This document shows positions 61,301-64,000 of a DNA stretch of 64,000 bases, piece by piece. How positions within the stretch are numbered: position 1 is the first letter of the stretch; each line of letters begins with the position of its first letter. The notes under the pieces are model-generated. The model saw only the letters and a list, made by a program, of their open reading frames with translations. It did not search any database and was not told where the DNA came from. The stretch lies in NCBI RefSeq assembly GCF_014633365.1, contig NW_026267112.1, forward strand, positions 1-64,000. Direction: 5' to 3'. The stretch comes from Diospyros lotus (taxonomy: Eukaryota; Streptophyta; Magnoliopsida; Ericales; Ebenaceae). A program made the position numbers and the translations under genes.

Positions 61301-64000
61301 ACTCAAGTTTTCTAAACTTCCCGAAATCCAAAATTAAACTTTCTTTAGCGTAATTAGTTTATCAAAATGTCGTCTTTCACCAAGATTTGGAATCGTCAAA
61401 AGCAATTAAGTCAATTTTGAGATATCGTTGATTGAACAAAGTTGACGCTTTCTTCTTTCAAGAGTTGTACAATGGACCCATGGCTAAAACTCAAGTTTTC
61501 TAAACTTCCCGAAATCCAAAATTAAACTTTCTTTAGCGTAATTAGTTTATCAAAATGTCGTCTTTCACCAAGATTTGGAATCGTCAAAAGCAATTAAGTC
61601 AATTTTGAGATATCGTTGATTGAACAAAGTTGACGCTTTCTTCTTTCAAGAGTTGTACAATGGACCCATGGCTAAAACTCAAGTTTTCTAAACTTCCCGA
61701 AATCCAAAATTAAACTTTCTTTAGCGTAATTAGTTTATCAAAATGTCGTCTTTCACCAAGATTTGGAATCGTCAAAAGCAATTAAGTCAATTTTGAGATA
61801 TCGTTGATTGAACAAAGTTGACGCTTTCTTCTTTCAAGAGTTGTACAATGGACCCATGGCTAAAACTCAAGTTTTCTAAACTTCCCGAAATCCAAAATTG
61901 AACTTTCTTTAGCGTAATTAGTTTATCAAAATGTCGTCTTTCACCAAGATTTGGAATCGTCAAAAGCAATTAAGTCAATTTTGAGATATCGTTGATTGAA
62001 CAAAGTTGACGCTTTCTTCTTTCAAGAGTTGTACAATGGACCCATGGCTAAAACTCAAGTTTTCTAAACTTCCCGAAATCCAAAATTAAACTTTCTTTAG
62101 CGTAATTAGTTTATCAAAATGTCGTCTTTCACCAAGATTTGGAATCGTCAAAAGCAATTAAGTCAATTTTGAGATATCGTTGATTGAACAAAGTTGACGC
62201 TTTCTTCTTTCAAGAGTTGTACAATGGACCCATGGCTAAAACTCAAGTTTTCTAAACTTCCCGAAATCCAAAATTGAACTTTCTTTAGCGTAATTAGTTT
62301 ATCAAAATGTCGTCTTTCACCAAGATTTGGAATCGTCAAAAGCAATTAAGTCAATTTTGAGATATCGTTGATTGAACAAAGTTGACGCTTTCTTCTTTCA
62401 AGAGTTGTACAATGGACCCATGGCTAAAACTCAAGTTTTCTAAACTTCCCGAAATCCAAAATTAAACTTTCTTTAGCGTAATTAGTTTATCAAAATGTCG
62501 TCTTTCACCAAGATTTGGAATCGTCAAAAGCAATTAAGTCAATTTTGAGATATCGTTGATTGAACAAAGTTGACGCTTTCTTCTTTCAAGAGTTGTACAA
62601 TGGACCCATGGCTAAAACTCAAGTTTTCTAAACTTCCCGAAATCCAAAATTAAACTTTCTTTAGCGTAATTAGTTTATCAAAATGTCGTCTTTCACCAAG
62701 ATTTGGAATCGTCAAAAGCAATTAAGTCAATTTTGAGATATCGTTGATTGAACAAAGTTGACGCTTTCTTCTTTCAAGAGTTGTACAATGGACCCATGGC
62801 TAAAACTCAAGTTTTCTAAACTTCCCGAAATCCAAAATTAAACTTTCTTTAGCGTAATTAGTTTATCAAAATGTCGTCTTTCACCAAGATTTGGAATCGT
62901 CAAAAGCAATTAAGTCAATTTTGAGATATCGTTGATTGAACAAAGTTGACGCTTTCTTCTTTCAAGAGTTGTACAATGGACCCATGGCTAAAACTCAAGT
63001 TTTCTAAACTTCCCGAAATCCAAAATTAAACTTTCTTTAGCGTAATTAGTTTATCAAAATGTCGTCTTTCACCAAGATTTGGAATCGTCAAAAGCAATTA
63101 AGTCAATTTTGAGATATCGTTGATTGAACAAAGTTGACGCTTTCTTCTTTCAAGAGTTGTACAATGGACCCATGGCTAAAACTCAAGTTTTCTAAACTTC
63201 CCGAAATCCAAAATTAAACTTTCTTTAGCGTAATTAGTTTATCAAAATGTCGTCTTTCACCAAGATTTGGAATCGTCAAAAGCAATTAAGTCAATTTTGA
63301 GATATCGTTGATTGAACAAAGTTGACGCTTTCTTCTTTCAAGAGTTGTACAATGGACCCATGGCTAAAACTCAAGTTTTCTAAACTTCCCGAAATCCAAA
63401 ATTAAACTTTCTTTAGCGTAATTAGTTTATCAAAATGTCGTCTTTCACCAAGATTTGGAATCGTCAAAAGCAATTAAGTCAATTTTGAGATATCGTTGAT
63501 TGAACAAAGTTGACGCTTTCTTCTTTCAAGAGTTGTACAATGGACCCATGGCTAAAACTCAAGTTTTCTAAACTTCCCGAAATCCAAAATTAAACTTTCT
63601 TTAGCGTAATTAGTTTATCAAAATGTCGTCTTTCACCAAGATTTGGAATCGTCAAAAGCAATTAAGTCAATTTTGAGATATCGTTGATTGAACAAAGTTG
63701 ACGCTTTCTTCTTTCAAGAGTTGTACAATGGACCCATGGCTAAAACTCAAGTTTTCTAAACTTCCCGAAATCCAAAATTAAACTTTCTTTAGCGTAATTA
63801 GTTTATCAAAATGTCGTCTTTCACCAAGATTTGGAATCGTCAAAAGCAATTAAGTCAATTTTGAGATATCGTTGATTGAACAAAGTTGACGCTTTCTTCT
63901 TTCAAGAGTTGTACAATGGACCCATGGCTAAAACTCAAGTTTTCTAAACTTCCCGAAATCCAAAATTAAACTTTCTTTAGCGTAATTAGTTTATCAAAAT
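30836..64000. repeat. 188-bp satellite array, right arm (near-invariant)
   Basis: About 176 monomers of the same satellite in the same orientation as the left arm. After three odd monomers (to about 31,385) the period is 188 bp throughout apart from two 1-bp deletions (near 44041 and 51372, AATTAACTTT). Variation I can see is limited to TAAAC/TGAAC, those two deletions and one CACAAG monomer near 34605. Only block A is present; block B, common on the left, is absent. The array continues past the window end. No gene or other element lies in it. Confidence 0.97.

Noticed and set aside
307..62345. Dozens of 60-codon minus-strand ORFs, one per satellite monomer, encoding nearly the same peptide
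   Set aside because: Each starts at TTG rather than ATG, the monomer length (188) is not a multiple of 3, and a single common base change (TAAAC) creates a stop. Variation does not protect the frame. They are by-products of the repeat.
1..64000. CRISPR array or bacterial repeat system
   Set aside because: The repeats are contiguous 188-bp monomers with no unique spacers, no cas genes, and a plant retrotransposon inside.
1..64000. CENP-B box or plant telomere repeat (TTTAGGG) in the satellite
   Set aside because: No match to the CENP-B box pattern and no tandem TTTAGGG seen in the monomer.
1..64000. CAAAA pentamers, three per monomer, as a special signal
   Set aside because: CAAAA is reported as common in plant satellites and is also expected by chance in AT-rich DNA; not distinctive on its own.

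Overview
The window looks like plant nuclear heterochromatin, most likely centromeric or pericentromeric. It is a 188-bp satellite array running the full length, split by one Ty3/gypsy LTR retrotransposon. I recognise no host gene, tRNA, rRNA or CRISPR. The plant assignment rests on the retrotransposon: a Tekay/Del-like chromovirus with a 13-nt primer-binding site for plant initiator Met-tRNA, TGTAA...TTACA long terminal repeats (LTRs) and a C-terminal chromodomain. I cannot name the species.

Layout. (1) 1-23113: about 123 satellite monomers, mostly 188 bp, with clear sequence variants. Two alternative sub-blocks (A and B) mix, and there is higher-order structure of about 4.1-4.9 kb (22-26 monomers), including a 4,135-bp period repeated across 14.7-23.0 kb. 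(2) 23114-25002: complete 1,889-bp 5' LTR with U3 repeats carrying ACGTGGC motifs, a TATA box and a GC-rich block. (3) 25005-30216: primer-binding site (PBS), leader, one uninterrupted 1,508-codon gag-pol ORF, then a hairpin and polypurine tract (PPT). (4) 30217-30835: incomplete 3' LTR. Its first 268 bp match the 5' LTR with no difference seen; after that it becomes a patchwork of LTR and satellite. (5) 30836-64000: about 176 satellite monomers, almost perfectly identical, with essentially one two-state base (TAAAC/TGAAC).

The element's parts work together in the usual way. The LTR drives a genomic RNA, tRNA-iMet primes reverse transcription at the PBS, and the polyprotein supplies Gag, protease, RT, RNase H and integrase. 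The chromodomain probably directs integration to heterochromatin, which fits an insertion inside satellite DNA. As given, the 3' LTR lacks the TATA box, R and U5, so this copy would not be a normal complete element.

The most notable signal is the 3' junction. Satellite pieces of about 6-60 bp appear inside the LTR at positions roughly in phase with the downstream 188-bp array, and beyond it the array becomes nearly invariant. I know of no ordinary transposition or recombination product that looks like this. A consensus, gap-filling or other computational artefact is the simplest reading, so the sequence right of about 30,485 should be treated with caution. I did not find a convincing new gene system.
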